DNA of 30,993 bases, taken from assembly GCA_024278775.1 (NCBI GenBank), contig JAJRSP010000130.1:1-30993 (forward strand), given 5' to 3'. Below, piece by piece: positions 8,784-16,736 of the stretch. The notes beneath the pieces were generated by a model. That model did no database searches and had not been told where the DNA came from. It saw only the letters and a list, made by a program, of their open reading frames with translations. The stretch is from Planctomycetota bacterium (GTDB lineage Bacteria; Planctomycetota; Phycisphaerae; UBA1845). The position numbers were made by a program, and so were the translations under genes. How positions within the stretch are numbered: position 1 is the first letter of the stretch; every line of letters begins with the position of its first letter.

Positions 8784-10517
8784 ATGCGTTTACGAAGCAG
8801 TTCGGTGTCGATGTCGTCTCTCGTGCCTGCGTGTGCAGTCGTGGTGCTATCGCTTTGTCTGGGTTCTCCCGGATGGGCCCAAGACACGGCGTCAACCGGA
8901 ATGACCGCGGCGGCGGCTTCACCGACACCCTCAGTGGATCTGAATGTTCCGCTCGATCGGCTGCGTTGGCACGTCCCCGACCCCACGAGAGACCGTAAAG
9001 CCACGCTCCAGCGCATTGAGGCGCACCGTGCGAAAAAGGAAGAGAGCCGCGCGAAGTTTCTCGAGCGCGTCCTGGATCTTTCCGAACCCGTACACCGCAA
9101 GGAGACACTGGAACTGTCTCTTGAGGAGGCCCTGCACCGCACACTGGCCAACAATTACGCGATCGACATCCAACGATTTAATCCCGCCATCGAAACGACG
9201 CGCGTGGTGGAAGCCGAGGCCGCTTTTGACGCCACGTTTTTCGCCAACGTAGTCAAAAACAACACCGATCAGCCTACGGCGTCCGCTCTCCAGGCGAATG
9301 ACTTTGACATCACCAACCTGTCCTCCGGGATACGAAAAACACTACCTACCGGTGCGACCATTTCCGGTAGCTGGGAGCTTGGCCGGACGCGCACCACGTT
9401 GAGCTTTCAGACCATCAACCCGGAATATACGTCGGGATTGGTGTTCGACATTCGACAGCCGCTGTTGCGTAACTTCGGCGTCGACATCACCCAGTCCGTC
9501 ATTCGGCTTCGACAAAACGACCGGCGCATCAGCCGCTATGCCTTCCACCGCGAAGTTCGGGACGTACTCCGACAAACCGAGGAGGCGTATTGGCGCCTCG
9601 TCGAGGCGCGACGCGATGTCGTCATCAGCAGCCGGCTGCTGGCGCAGTTCGAGAAGATCCTCACGTTCCTAAATGCCCGGCGTGATTTTGACGTGAACGC
9701 CGTACAGCTAGCGGCCACCGAGGCCAACCTTCAGCAAGAGCGCACGGCTTTTGTACGCCGGCTGGCCAATGTCTTCGATGCCGAAGACCGACTCATCGCG
9801 TTGATGAACTGCGACGACATCGACCTGGCCGATAGGATCGAAATCATCCCCACTGATCCGCCGAACCTCACGCACCTGTTGGTCGATCCGCTCACCGAGG
9901 TTCAGACGGGGTTGGACAACCGCCCGGAAATTCGCGAACAGGAGATTCGCGTGGCCAGCGCGCGCATCGGCGTGGGGCAGGCCAAAAGCGCTGAATTACC
10001 GAAGTTTGATCTAACCTTTCAAGCGAAATCGGCGGGGCTCTCAAACCAATTGTCGGCCGCGTTCGACGACTCCACCGCTTACAACTTTATCTCCTACCGG
10101 ATTGGCGTTGACTTTGAAATCCCGATAGGAAACCGCGGCCCGCGAGCTGCGTACCGGCGTTCGCAACTCCTGCACGACCAACAAGTCGCCGCGCTGAAAC
10201 GAACCTTCGAGGAAGTCATCCTGGACATCAACATCGCCATCCGTCAGCTAGACACCACCTTCGATCAGATCGCTCCAAGCTTTGAATCTGCGGAAGCTCG
10301 GCGAAACGAAGTCGATTCCCTCGTGGCTCGCGAGGAGCGCATGGACCTCAACACACTCAACAGCGAACTGGCTGCCCGTCGGGCGCTCGCGGAGTCGCGT
10401 CGGGCGATGTTGCGGGTGATCGTGGATTACAACATCGCCATCGTCAACCTCGAACGCGCCAAAGGCACCCTTCTTCGGTACAATAACATCGTGCTCCCCT
10501 TCGATGAGGACAGCTAA
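8784..10517 (+). CDS. TolC-family outer-membrane protein
   Basis: A 577-residue protein of the outer-membrane efflux (OEP/TolC) family, the outer-membrane channel of tripartite pumps and type I secretion. A signal peptide ends at about residue 34 (GSPGWAQD). Two long helical repeats follow: the first opens with LSLEEALHRTLANNYAI and contains RQPLLRNFG, and the second has the RPEIREQEIRVASARIGVGQAKSAELPKFD-type block, cut here to its hallmark VGQAKS and LPKFD. The start at 8784 has GGAG (8771-8774) at 9-nt spacing and places the signal peptide at the N-terminus. No membrane-fusion protein or inner-membrane pump is adjacent, so the partner is encoded elsewhere or upstream on another strand. Confidence 0.9.
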   Translation: MRLRSSSVSMSSLVPACAVVVLSLCLGSPGWAQDTASTGMTAAAASPTPSVDLNVPLDRLRWHVPDPTRDRKATLQRIEAHRAKKEESRAKFLERVLDLSEPVHRKETLELSLEEALHRTLANNYAIDIQRFNPAIETTRVVEAEAAFDATFFANVVKNNTDQPTASALQANDFDITNLSSGIRKTLPTGATISGSWELGRTRTTLSFQTINPEYTSGLVFDIRQPLLRNFGVDITQSVIRLRQNDRRISRYAFHREVRDVLRQTEEAYWRLVEARRDVVISSRLLAQFEKILTFLNARRDFDVNAVQLAATEANLQQERTAFVRRLANVFDAEDRLIALMNCDDIDLADRIEIIPTDPPNLTHLLVDPLTEVQTGLDNRPEIREQEIRVASARIGVGQAKSAELPKFDLTFQAKSAGLSNQLSAAFDDSTAYNFISYRIGVDFEIPIGNRGPRAAYRRSQLLHDQQVAALKRTFEEVILDINIAIRQLDTTFDQIAPSFESAEARRNEVDSLVAREERMDLNTLNSELAARRALAESRRAMLRVIVDYNIAIVNLERAKGTLLRYNNIVLPFDEDS

Positions 10518-10562
10518 CGCGATTGATCCGCCCTTCGATGTGCTGAGGGGGCACGCACAAGG

Positions 10563-11489
10563 TTGGCGGGTCGCACGACCAAACGACTCACGAGGGCACA
10601 CCCGATCGCATCGTCGAATGACAATCCGGTGGCTCTGCCGCAATATCGCGATCATCCGCGACACTGGCGCGACAATCACTATGTCTATCCGGTGATCTCG
10701 CGTCGCAGTCGCGGGCTGAGCATCGGCGTGAATCTCAACCCGGATGCAGCCTGTAACTTCGACTGCATCTATTGCCAGGTCGATCGCACAAAAAAGCCGA
10801 ATGTGCGTGACGTCGATTTAGGACGCTTGCGTGATGAGCTCGGCACTATGATTGACCTGGCCGTGACCGGCCGCCTGTATGAAGACGAAGCGTTTTCGAC
10901 GATCCCCTCATCCCTTCGCCGCGTGAACGACATCGCCTTTTCCGGAGACGGAGAGCCAACAACATGCCGGGTCTTCGCCGAATCGGTCGAGGTGGCGGCC
11001 GAATTGAAACGGGCCGCCAATCTCACCGCTGTCAAGCTCGTACTCATCACCGACGCGTGTTACCTGACAAGGCCCGACGTGGAACGCGGACTGCATATCT
11101 TGGACGCCCACGGCGGCGAGATATGGGCCAAGCTCGACGCCGGCACCCAAGCCTACTATGAACAGATCAACCGCCCGAACCACTCGCTGTCACACGTGAT
11201 CGAAAACATCATCGCGGTGGCCAGGGTGCGTCCGATCGTCATCCAATCCATGTTCCTCCGGCTGCGCGGCGTCGCACCGGATAAGGCGGAGCTTGACGCC
11301 TATGTCGAACAACTGCGCGACATCCAGAAAGCGAACGGCACCATCAGCTACGTGCAGGTCTACACCGTCGCGCGCCCACCGGCCGAGGCGTTTGTCGCGC
11401 CGCTCACCCCAGCCGAGATCGATCGCATTGTGGGTCTCATCGGCGAACGTACCGGCCTGCGAGCTGAACCCTTCTACGGATCAGCGTAG
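10563..11489 (+). CDS. radical SAM protein (COG0731-like)
   Basis: A 308-residue radical SAM enzyme. The CxxxCxxC cluster motif is ACNFDCIYCQVDR (C64, C68, C71), preceded by SRGLSIGVNLNP as in COG0731-type proteins annotated as wyosine-synthase-like. AFSGDGEPTT provides the SAM-binding GGE-type strand. The function in bacteria of this subgroup is not settled. There is no upstream ATG in frame. The TTG at 10563 is the earliest start and follows a purine-rich GAGGGGG at some distance, so the true start may be a downstream GTG. It follows the TolC-type gene by 45 bp and precedes the nitrilase-family gene by 92 bp on the same strand. Confidence 0.85.
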   Translation: MAGRTTKRLTRAHPIASSNDNPVALPQYRDHPRHWRDNHYVYPVISRRSRGLSIGVNLNPDAACNFDCIYCQVDRTKKPNVRDVDLGRLRDELGTMIDLAVTGRLYEDEAFSTIPSSLRRVNDIAFSGDGEPTTCRVFAESVEVAAELKRAANLTAVKLVLITDACYLTRPDVERGLHILDAHGGEIWAKLDAGTQAYYEQINRPNHSLSHVIENIIAVARVRPIVIQSMFLRLRGVAPDKAELDAYVEQLRDIQKANGTISYVQVYTVARPPAEAFVAPLTPAEIDRIVGLIGERTGLRAEPFYGSA

Positions 11490-11581
11490 CGTATGGGCAC
11501 GTATCGTCCGAAGACGTGATGAATTGTCGATGAGACACCGAGCCCGTTGACATGTTGCGTTATCGCAGGGAAAGTCCGCGT

Positions 11582-12430
11582 ATGAAAATAGCCGTCGCAC
11601 AAGCCCACAACACACCGGATCTGGAGCGTAACCGACAAAGGGTCACCGAACTTGTCGAGGCAGCGTCCGGGCAGCAGGCGGATCTGGTGCTGTTCCCTGA
11701 GATGTCCCTCCTCGAGTTTTTCCCGCGCGTGCCCCACCGGTATGGATACCTCGAGCTGGCCGAGCCGATCCCCGGTCCCACGATGACGTGGTTTCAGAAA
11801 CTCGCCCGCACCCACGATATCGCCATCGTCTACAATCACTACGAACGATCGCCCGAACACCTATGCTTCGACTGTAGCGTCGTGATCGATCGCGAAGGAA
11901 CGTACGTCGGTCGTCAGCGCATGATGCATATTGCTGAGGAGCCGGGTTACAACGAAAAGTTTTACTACGCGCCCGGCCAGGACACCTACCACGTCTTTGA
12001 GCTGGAAGGCTGGCACTTCGGCATCGCCATCTGTTACGACCGGCATTTCCCCGAAGTGTTTCGCAGCCTGCTGATGCAAGCGGCCGAGTGTGTACTCATC
12101 CCCACGGCCGTCGCCGCCTCGGAACCTTTCGCCGACATTTATCAGTTGGAAATGCAGGCGGCTGCCGTCACCCATGGCGTGTACATCGCGATGGCCAACC
12201 GCGCAGGCAAAGAGGAACCACTCTCTTTTCTCGGGCAATCCATGGTCATCGACCCGCTCGGGCGTGTGGCCTGCACCCTGGATGACAAACCCCACCAAAC
12301 GCTGACGGCAACGCTGGACAAGGCGACTCTTCGTGAAGCCCGCACGATGTTTACGTTCCTGAGAGACCGCCGACCGGAAACCTACGACGCGGTGACCGCG
12401 CCGCTTGTCTGGTCGGCCCATCAGAAATGA
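11582..12430 (+). CDS. nitrilase-superfamily (carbon-nitrogen hydrolase) protein with altered catalytic lysine
   Basis: A 282-residue protein of the nitrilase superfamily, closest in pattern to the N-carbamoylputrescine amidase/beta-ureidopropionase branch. E40 (LVLFPEMS) and nucleophile C151 (FGIAICYDRHFPE) of the Glu-Lys-Cys triad are present, as is PGYNEKFYYAPG. The catalytic lysine, normally in a YRKxH context, is methionine 114 (QRMMHI). That predicts lost or altered amidase chemistry unless another residue substitutes. The ATG at 11582 gives the usual MKIAVAQ start with AGGGAAAG upstream; an in-frame ATG at 11552 is less likely. It is followed by the YjfB-like gene 201 bp later. Confidence 0.87.
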   Translation: MKIAVAQAHNTPDLERNRQRVTELVEAASGQQADLVLFPEMSLLEFFPRVPHRYGYLELAEPIPGPTMTWFQKLARTHDIAIVYNHYERSPEHLCFDCSVVIDREGTYVGRQRMMHIAEEPGYNEKFYYAPGQDTYHVFELEGWHFGIAICYDRHFPEVFRSLLMQAAECVLIPTAVAASEPFADIYQLEMQAAAVTHGVYIAMANRAGKEEPLSFLGQSMVIDPLGRVACTLDDKPHQTLTATLDKATLREARTMFTFLRDRRPETYDAVTAPLVWSAHQK

Positions 12431-12631
12431 TCGGGCGGTAGTGGGGATGAACTCACCACGTCCGAAAACTTCCCCCCATACGCCGCATCAGATCGGCGGC
12501 CGGGCCAAGACACAACCCGCACCGGCCATGTGCCGAAAATGACAACGGCCGTCAAAGCTTTCGTCGACTTCCGTATGATACGGCTCGATGGGAGGCCGTA
12601 GAAGAACCGGCTGAAAAAGGACCATCACGGC

Positions 12632-12838
12632 ATGGAAATCCCCTCCATTGGACAGATCAGCAGCTTTCAGCAATCGATCGCACGGCAGAAGATCAGCACG
12701 GCCGTCGCAGTCAAAGCCAACGACGCGGCCAAAGCGCAGGGGGAGATGATTCTCAAACTTCTTGACGCCGCGACCGAAGCGGTGGGAAACGGAAACCAAA
12801 CGAGGGCTGATTCTCGTCGCCTCGACGTCGTAGGATAA
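12632..12838 (+). CDS. YjfB-family putative motility protein
   Basis: A 68-residue soluble protein matching the small YjfB (putative motility protein) family pattern: an N-terminal IxxISS-type start, then QQSIARQKISTAVAVKAND and AAKAQGEMILKLLDAA. The family is short, helical and of unknown mechanism; it is linked to motility by name and genomic context only. AAGGA lies about 10 nt before the ATG. The next gene, 60 bp downstream on the same strand, is a PilZ protein, which fits a c-di-GMP/motility theme. The C-terminal 18 residues are polar and probably disordered. Confidence 0.75.
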   Translation: MEIPSIGQISSFQQSIARQKISTAVAVKANDAAKAQGEMILKLLDAATEAVGNGNQTRADSRRLDVVG

Positions 12839-12898
12839 GAAGCGAATCCGCAGCGTCACGATCCACCACCACAAGACTCAGGAGCCAACCAGACAGCC

Positions 12899-13294
12899 AT
12901 GAACAATCAGCGTACCGCAAACAGAGAGACGGACGTGTGTACCGGCGTCAGTTGCTTCGCCAAGCTACCGAACGGCGACGTACTCGAAGGCGTCATGAAA
13001 GACGTATCCGACGGCGGGGCACGCATCTCCGGAAAAACCGACGGCCTGAGCGTGGGGCAGGAAATTGGACTGAAGTTGGTGCTGAACGGTGAAAGGGTCG
13101 GCTACGTCGGCATCGTCGCCAACATCGCCCCGGACTGCTTGAGCTACGGTGCGAGGTTCAAGAGCGGCCCCACGCCCATTACCGACGGTGACACCAAGCC
13201 CAAACGCTGCGTCAAATGTCGACAGTGGTACGACTCGTCAGTCAATTTCTGTGGCACCTGCGGAAGCGAACTAACGCAGCCCCGAACCTGTTAG
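12899..13294 (+). CDS. PilZ-domain protein with C-terminal zinc ribbon
   Basis: A 131-residue two-part protein. Residues about 10-90 look like a PilZ domain, the usual c-di-GMP receptor: the DVSDGGARISG block (35-45) matches the (D/N)xSxxG loop and EIGLKLVL follows. The RxxxR switch of canonical PilZ is not clear (R6 and R9 are candidates), so nucleotide binding is uncertain. Residues 104-121 hold a CxxC-x10-CxxC zinc ribbon (C104, C107, C118, C121). The combination suggests a c-di-GMP-responsive adaptor that contacts a partner through the ribbon; this is inference. It follows the YjfB-like gene closely and probably shares its transcript. Confidence 0.8.
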   Translation: MNNQRTANRETDVCTGVSCFAKLPNGDVLEGVMKDVSDGGARISGKTDGLSVGQEIGLKLVLNGERVGYVGIVANIAPDCLSYGARFKSGPTPITDGDTKPKRCVKCRQWYDSSVNFCGTCGSELTQPRTC

Positions 13295-13321
13295 TCACCC
13301 GGCCCGACCGCCTGACGCATT

Positions 13322-13337
13322 GCGGGGTTCTCCCCGC
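13322..13337. terminator. hairpin between convergent PilZ and transglutaminase genes
   Basis: GCGGGG and CCCCGC pair around a TTCT tetraloop. It sits in the 77-bp gap where two genes converge. There is no T-tract, so it is a candidate bidirectional terminator or transcript-end stabiliser only. Confidence 0.4.
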
Positions 13338-13371
13338 CGCGGCCCGCTCGAAAACGCCGCCGTGTTCGCCT

Positions 13372-14355
13372 CTATGAACGATCACGCACGGTCTTGGTAC
13401 GTTCGTAAGTGAGTGCCCACGGCACGCCGGCGGCCGTGCCATCGACCTCAGCGTAGGGATAGATGAAAAAATTGAGCGGTTTGCCGTGTTGTGGCGGGCT
13501 CAGCACCAAGTCTCGACCAATCGTAAACTCCACCCGATCACTGGGCACGACGCCGAAGTAGGCATCCCGCCGACCTGACTTCTTGGCCTCGCTCGCATCT
13601 ACCGGAAACCACCCACTGCCCGAACTCTGAAGTTCCGCCCAACAGTGATACCCCTTCACCCGACCGGCGGCCCGCTCCGCACTCAGCGGAAAACCGATCA
13701 CAAACCGTGCGGGAATCTTCTGGCTCCGGGCCATCCCAATCAACAACGAGTGAAAGTCCGTGCAATTTCCATACTTCGAGCGGCACGCCCACGCGGCATC
13801 GCCCGCACCCCAGCCAGTACCCGTCTTGTCGTACCGCATCGTTTTGACGACGTACTCGTAGATCGAACGAATCTTCTCGCTCGGCTGCCGGCGATCCCCC
13901 ACCACACGCGCGGCGAGCGCGGCGATCGTGCCGGACACGGGGATTCGCGAGGCACTTTGAAGAAACCGACTCGGGTCTTGCGACTGGCGGGCGGCCCGAT
14001 CCCCATCTGCGGACGCACGCATCGGACGCCGTTCCACCGTCGCGCGTAACACGATCGTCGCTCGGTCGGTCACACGGTGATCGGTCTCCACGTAGACAAA
14101 CCGATTGCCGTTGGCGTCTGTCGTGATCTGATACGGCCACGGAGCCTCCACGTAAACACCGCCGACCGTCTGATACTCACGGTCAACCGGCATCGGCACC
14201 CACACCCGAACACTGTCATCATCAGTCACCAGCGAAGAGACATCCGCGGTATAGGTGATGTCGTAGGTGGCCGTCTCCCGCCACGGATCGTAAGCTGAAC
14301 CACCGTCCACCAGGCACACCGCCGGCATCAGGGCCAATAGAATCATCGTTACCAT
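13372..14355 (-). CDS. secreted transglutaminase-like cysteine protease-fold protein
   Basis: A 327-residue exported protein with an N-terminal signal peptide (about residues 1-21). An Ig-like beta domain with VWVPMPVDREYQ is followed by a transglutaminase core. The catalytic triad is visible: C198 in KYGNCTDFHSLL, H237 in GYHCWAEL and D253 in PVDASEA. Bacterial members act as peptidases or transglutaminases at the cell envelope; the substrate is unknown. The ATG at 14355 has AGGAAGAG upstream. It is the last gene of the minus-strand cluster, separated from hsp20 by a perfect inverted repeat. Confidence 0.88.
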   Translation of the reverse strand: MVTMILLALMPAVCLVDGGSAYDPWRETATYDITYTADVSSLVTDDDSVRVWVPMPVDREYQTVGGVYVEAPWPYQITTDANGNRFVYVETDHRVTDRATIVLRATVERRPMRASADGDRAARQSQDPSRFLQSASRIPVSGTIAALAARVVGDRRQPSEKIRSIYEYVVKTMRYDKTGTGWGAGDAAWACRSKYGNCTDFHSLLIGMARSQKIPARFVIGFPLSAERAAGRVKGYHCWAELQSSGSGWFPVDASEAKKSGRRDAYFGVVPSDRVEFTIGRDLVLSPPQHGKPLNFFIYPYAEVDGTAAGVPWALTYERTKTVRDRS

Positions 14356-14396
14356 GGAAAACTCTTCCTATCCATCATTAACTATTAACTTTACTT

Positions 14397-14449
14397 AAAT
14401 AGGGACAGTCACCTATTTTCCAGTCCGAAACAGGTGACTGTCCCTATTT
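14397..14449. repeat. perfect 18-bp inverted repeat (REP-like)
   Basis: AAATAGGGACAGTCACCT (14397-14414) and its exact reverse complement (14432-14449) flank a 17-nt loop. This GGGACAGTCACCT palindrome resembles solo REP elements mobilised by REP-associated tyrosine transposases. It lies just after the hsp20 stop codon and before the transglutaminase start, so it could also end or stabilise the hsp20 message. No transposase is nearby. Confidence 0.75.
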
Positions 14450-14460
14450 ATGATTTATGA

Positions 14461-14919
14461 TTATGACTCGTCAATCTCTACGGTCACCGACTTCGGCTTG
14501 CTGGATTCGAGCTTGGGGATACGTATGGCCAGCACGCCGTTTCGACACTTGGCCGATAGCGAGTCAGCGTCGGCGTTGCCCGGTAGCTCTATCGAACGGC
14601 AGAACGTGCCGAAACGCCGCTCCCCGCGCACCTTATGCCCGCCCCCGCCGCACGAATCCGGCGCGCACTTCTCGCCGCGAATCGTTAACGCGCCGTCGAC
14701 CACGGTCACCTCCACGTCCTTGCCGTCGACGCCGGGAACCTCGGCGAACAGCAAGTAGGCGTCATCATGTTCGCAGATGTCCACCGCGAGCCCGCACTGC
14801 TGCCCGTCAAACGGTCCCGTCGAAAACCCGCCACGCCAGACGCGCTCGACCAATCGACTCATCTCATCTTGAAGGTTACCCAACGACAACTGTGCGTCCT
14901 GAATTGTCTTAAATGCCAT
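14461..14919 (-). CDS. Hsp20/alpha-crystallin small heat-shock protein
   Basis: A 152-residue small heat-shock protein, an ATP-independent holdase. The alpha-crystallin domain spans about residues 40-140, with VDICEHDDAYLLFAEVPGV, KDVEVTVVDGALTIRGEK, the RSIELPG strand and the NGVLAIRIPK hallmark near the end. It carries six cysteines, including CAPDSC in the loop before HKVRGERRFG, where this family usually has none. Redox or metal sensitivity is possible. The ATG at 14919 has GGAGAG 7 nt upstream. A TATAAT overlaps the stop codon of the upstream yceH-like gene. Confidence 0.92.
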   Translation of the reverse strand: MAFKTIQDAQLSLGNLQDEMSRLVERVWRGGFSTGPFDGQQCGLAVDICEHDDAYLLFAEVPGVDGKDVEVTVVDGALTIRGEKCAPDSCGGGGHKVRGERRFGTFCRSIELPGNADADSLSAKCRNGVLAIRIPKLESSKPKSVTVEIDES

Positions 14920-14972
14920 GATCCTGCTCTCCACTGCGACCGACGGAATGATTTCTCAGCTACTCACCGCCC

Positions 14973-14996
14973 ATTATATCGAATCGGACCGGTCCG
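14973..14996 (-). promoter_or_regulatory. candidate hsp20 promoter with adjacent palindrome
   Basis: Minus-strand TATAAT occupies 14978-14973, about 55 bp before the hsp20 ATG. A perfect 12-bp palindrome, CGGACCGGTCCG (14985-14996), lies 6 bp upstream of it, where part of the spacer and -35 region would be. No good -35 hexamer is seen. The palindrome may be an operator, although it lies inside the last codons of the yceH-like gene. Confidence 0.4.
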
Positions 14997-15690
14997 GGTT
15001 GATCCGATTCGTATTTTTCTCAATTTCTGCCAGACGCCCCTCCAAGCTGGCCACACGCGCCTCCAGCGAATCCACACGAGCTTGAAGACCCTCGCCGGCT
15101 TGAAGTTCAGGGAGCGTCTCCTTGGCCCCATCGGTGTCCACAACACCCTTCGCGGACACTCCATGATTGGCGTCATCGGCAACCGGCGCGATCCCGGCCC
15201 CCAGCAGGTGTCGAAAACGGTTGGTGGATCGTCCCGGTTCTCTTGGTAGTTCCTCGATAAACGGCGGTTCGTGCTGCGCCAACTCAGCCAGCACATGGAG
15301 CGCCCCCGGCACGTCGGCGATGGGGCACATGCGTGATGATCTGGTGCGCAGTTCCCCGGCCGTTTGCGGCCCGCGCAGGATCAGCTCCACCATAATCGCC
15401 TGCTCGCGACGGTCCCAGTGGAGACCATCCACCACGGTATGCTGATACCGATTCGCCCGCGCCCCCGGCACGGGCGGAGCCTGAACCGCCAGCCCCTTGT
15501 GACCCAGTGTCTGCAGCGCACGCGACACGTCACCATCCGTGACGCTCATGATCGGGGCTCGGTTTTGGACCTGGTTCGCGCCGAGCACGATAGCATTGAT
15601 ACTGAGCGGGTAAGCGTTCGGCGTTGTCATGGCCTTTTCCATCAGCACACCAAGCACCCGAAGTTCGATCTCATTGAGCGTGAGCGACAT
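14974..15690 (-). CDS. YceH/DUF480-family protein
   Basis: A 238-residue protein of the UPF0502 (YceH, DUF480) family, predicted tandem winged-helix proteins of unknown function. Family blocks are LRVLGVLMEKAMTTPNAYPL, NQVQNRAPIMSV and ELILRGPQTAGELRTRS. The last 50 residues form a heptad-rich coiled coil (LQARVDSLEARVASLEGRL), an ending typical of the family that could mediate oligomerisation. The ATG at 15690 follows a weak GGAAACGG stretch. It lies between folD-like and hsp20 on one strand; gaps of 71 and 54 bp suggest a shared transcript. Confidence 0.92.
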   Translation of the reverse strand: MSLTLNEIELRVLGVLMEKAMTTPNAYPLSINAIVLGANQVQNRAPIMSVTDGDVSRALQTLGHKGLAVQAPPVPGARANRYQHTVVDGLHWDRREQAIMVELILRGPQTAGELRTRSSRMCPIADVPGALHVLAELAQHEPPFIEELPREPGRSTNRFRHLLGAGIAPVADDANHGVSAKGVVDTDGAKETLPELQAGEGLQARVDSLEARVASLEGRLAEIEKNTNRINPDRSDSI

Positions 15691-15761
15691 CTACCGTTTC
15701 CGTTCCGTCCACACCATTCCACGACACCCGCCGCGAGCGCGGCACACCACAATCGCAGACC

Positions 15762-16649
15762 CTATGGGTCCAGTCGACGCGGACGGGCGCGTTGTTTGGC
15801 GGCAGCCTCGGCGGCGCTGCGTAGCAAAATCGCCACCGTCACCGGCCCCACCCCGCCAGGCACCGGCGTCAACACGCCGGCCACCTCCTTTACCTCATCA
15901 AAGGCCACATCCCCTACGACGCCGCGTTTCCCGTCAGCGCCGGTAATGGAGTTGATCCCCACATCGATCACCACCGCGTCGGGTTTGACAAACGTCGCGT
16001 CGATCAAGCCGGGCTTGCCAACCGCCACTATGAGCAAATCCGCTTTTCGCGTGTGCATCTTCAAATCCTGCGTGGCGATATGGCAACAGGTGACGGTGGC
16101 CATCTCATGCAACAGAAACAGTGACACCGGCTTGCCCGCGATCGCCCCCTGCCCGACGACCACGGCGTGCATCCCCCGCGGCTCGACTTTTGCCTCCGTA
16201 AGAATCTCCATCACCGCCAGGGCGGTGCATGGCGCGATGATCGGCCCGCCGTAAAACAGCAGCCCGATGTTCGCGGGATTCACGCCTTCGACATCCTTGT
16301 AAGGATCAATGCCATACTGCATGGCGGGCGTGTCGATGTGGGAGGGAAGCGGCAGATTCAACAAAATACCCGTCACAGCCGGATCCTCATTGAGACCGTG
16401 TAACGTCGCCCGAATATCCGACTCTGTCGCATCACCCCCGAGTGTGTGAAGGTGATACTCTATGCCCACATCGTGGCACCTTTTGCGTTGCGACCGGGCG
16501 TAAATCTCTCCGGCAGCCGGATCACCCACCATCACGGCATCAAGCCGCACCGCCAACCCCTGCGCGCCAAGCTCGCGCACCTGTGCCGCCGTTTGCTCTT
16601 TGATGCGCCGCCCAAGGTCGCGTCCGTCGATGATGGTAGCCGTCGTCAT
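15762..16649 (-). CDS. folD: FolD-family methylenetetrahydrofolate dehydrogenase homologue with altered cyclohydrolase site
   Basis: A 295-residue FolD homologue. FolD normally oxidises 5,10-methylene-THF and then hydrolyses methenyl-THF. The fold is clear: VGDPAAGEIYARSQRKRC, GILLNLPLPSHID, PYKDVEGVNPANIG, PCTALAVMEIL, VVVGQGAIAGKPVS, KADLLIVAVGKPG and PVPGGVGPVTVA. The E. coli catalytic residues K54, Q98 and D121 align, without gaps, with Q54, N98 and E121; Y50 is kept. Loss of the lysine points to a dehydrogenase with weak or no cyclohydrolase activity, or to another folate-like substrate. The cofactor loop also has GQG where GRS is usual. The ATG at 16649 gives the normal N-terminus; the longer open frame to 16721 is unlikely. 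The gene symbol denotes the family. Confidence 0.9.
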   Translation of the reverse strand: MTTATIIDGRDLGRRIKEQTAAQVRELGAQGLAVRLDAVMVGDPAAGEIYARSQRKRCHDVGIEYHLHTLGGDATESDIRATLHGLNEDPAVTGILLNLPLPSHIDTPAMQYGIDPYKDVEGVNPANIGLLFYGGPIIAPCTALAVMEILTEAKVEPRGMHAVVVGQGAIAGKPVSLFLLHEMATVTCCHIATQDLKMHTRKADLLIVAVGKPGLIDATFVKPDAVVIDVGINSITGADGKRGVVGDVAFDEVKEVAGVLTPVPGGVGPVTVAILLRSAAEAAAKQRARPRRLDP

Positions 16650-16736
16650 GCCGCTCGCCGTGTTGAATACCCGTAGCCCATCCACCGCGAAGGCCACATC
16701 CATGCCCGCACGGAGAGGCACTCATACCAAAAGCGG

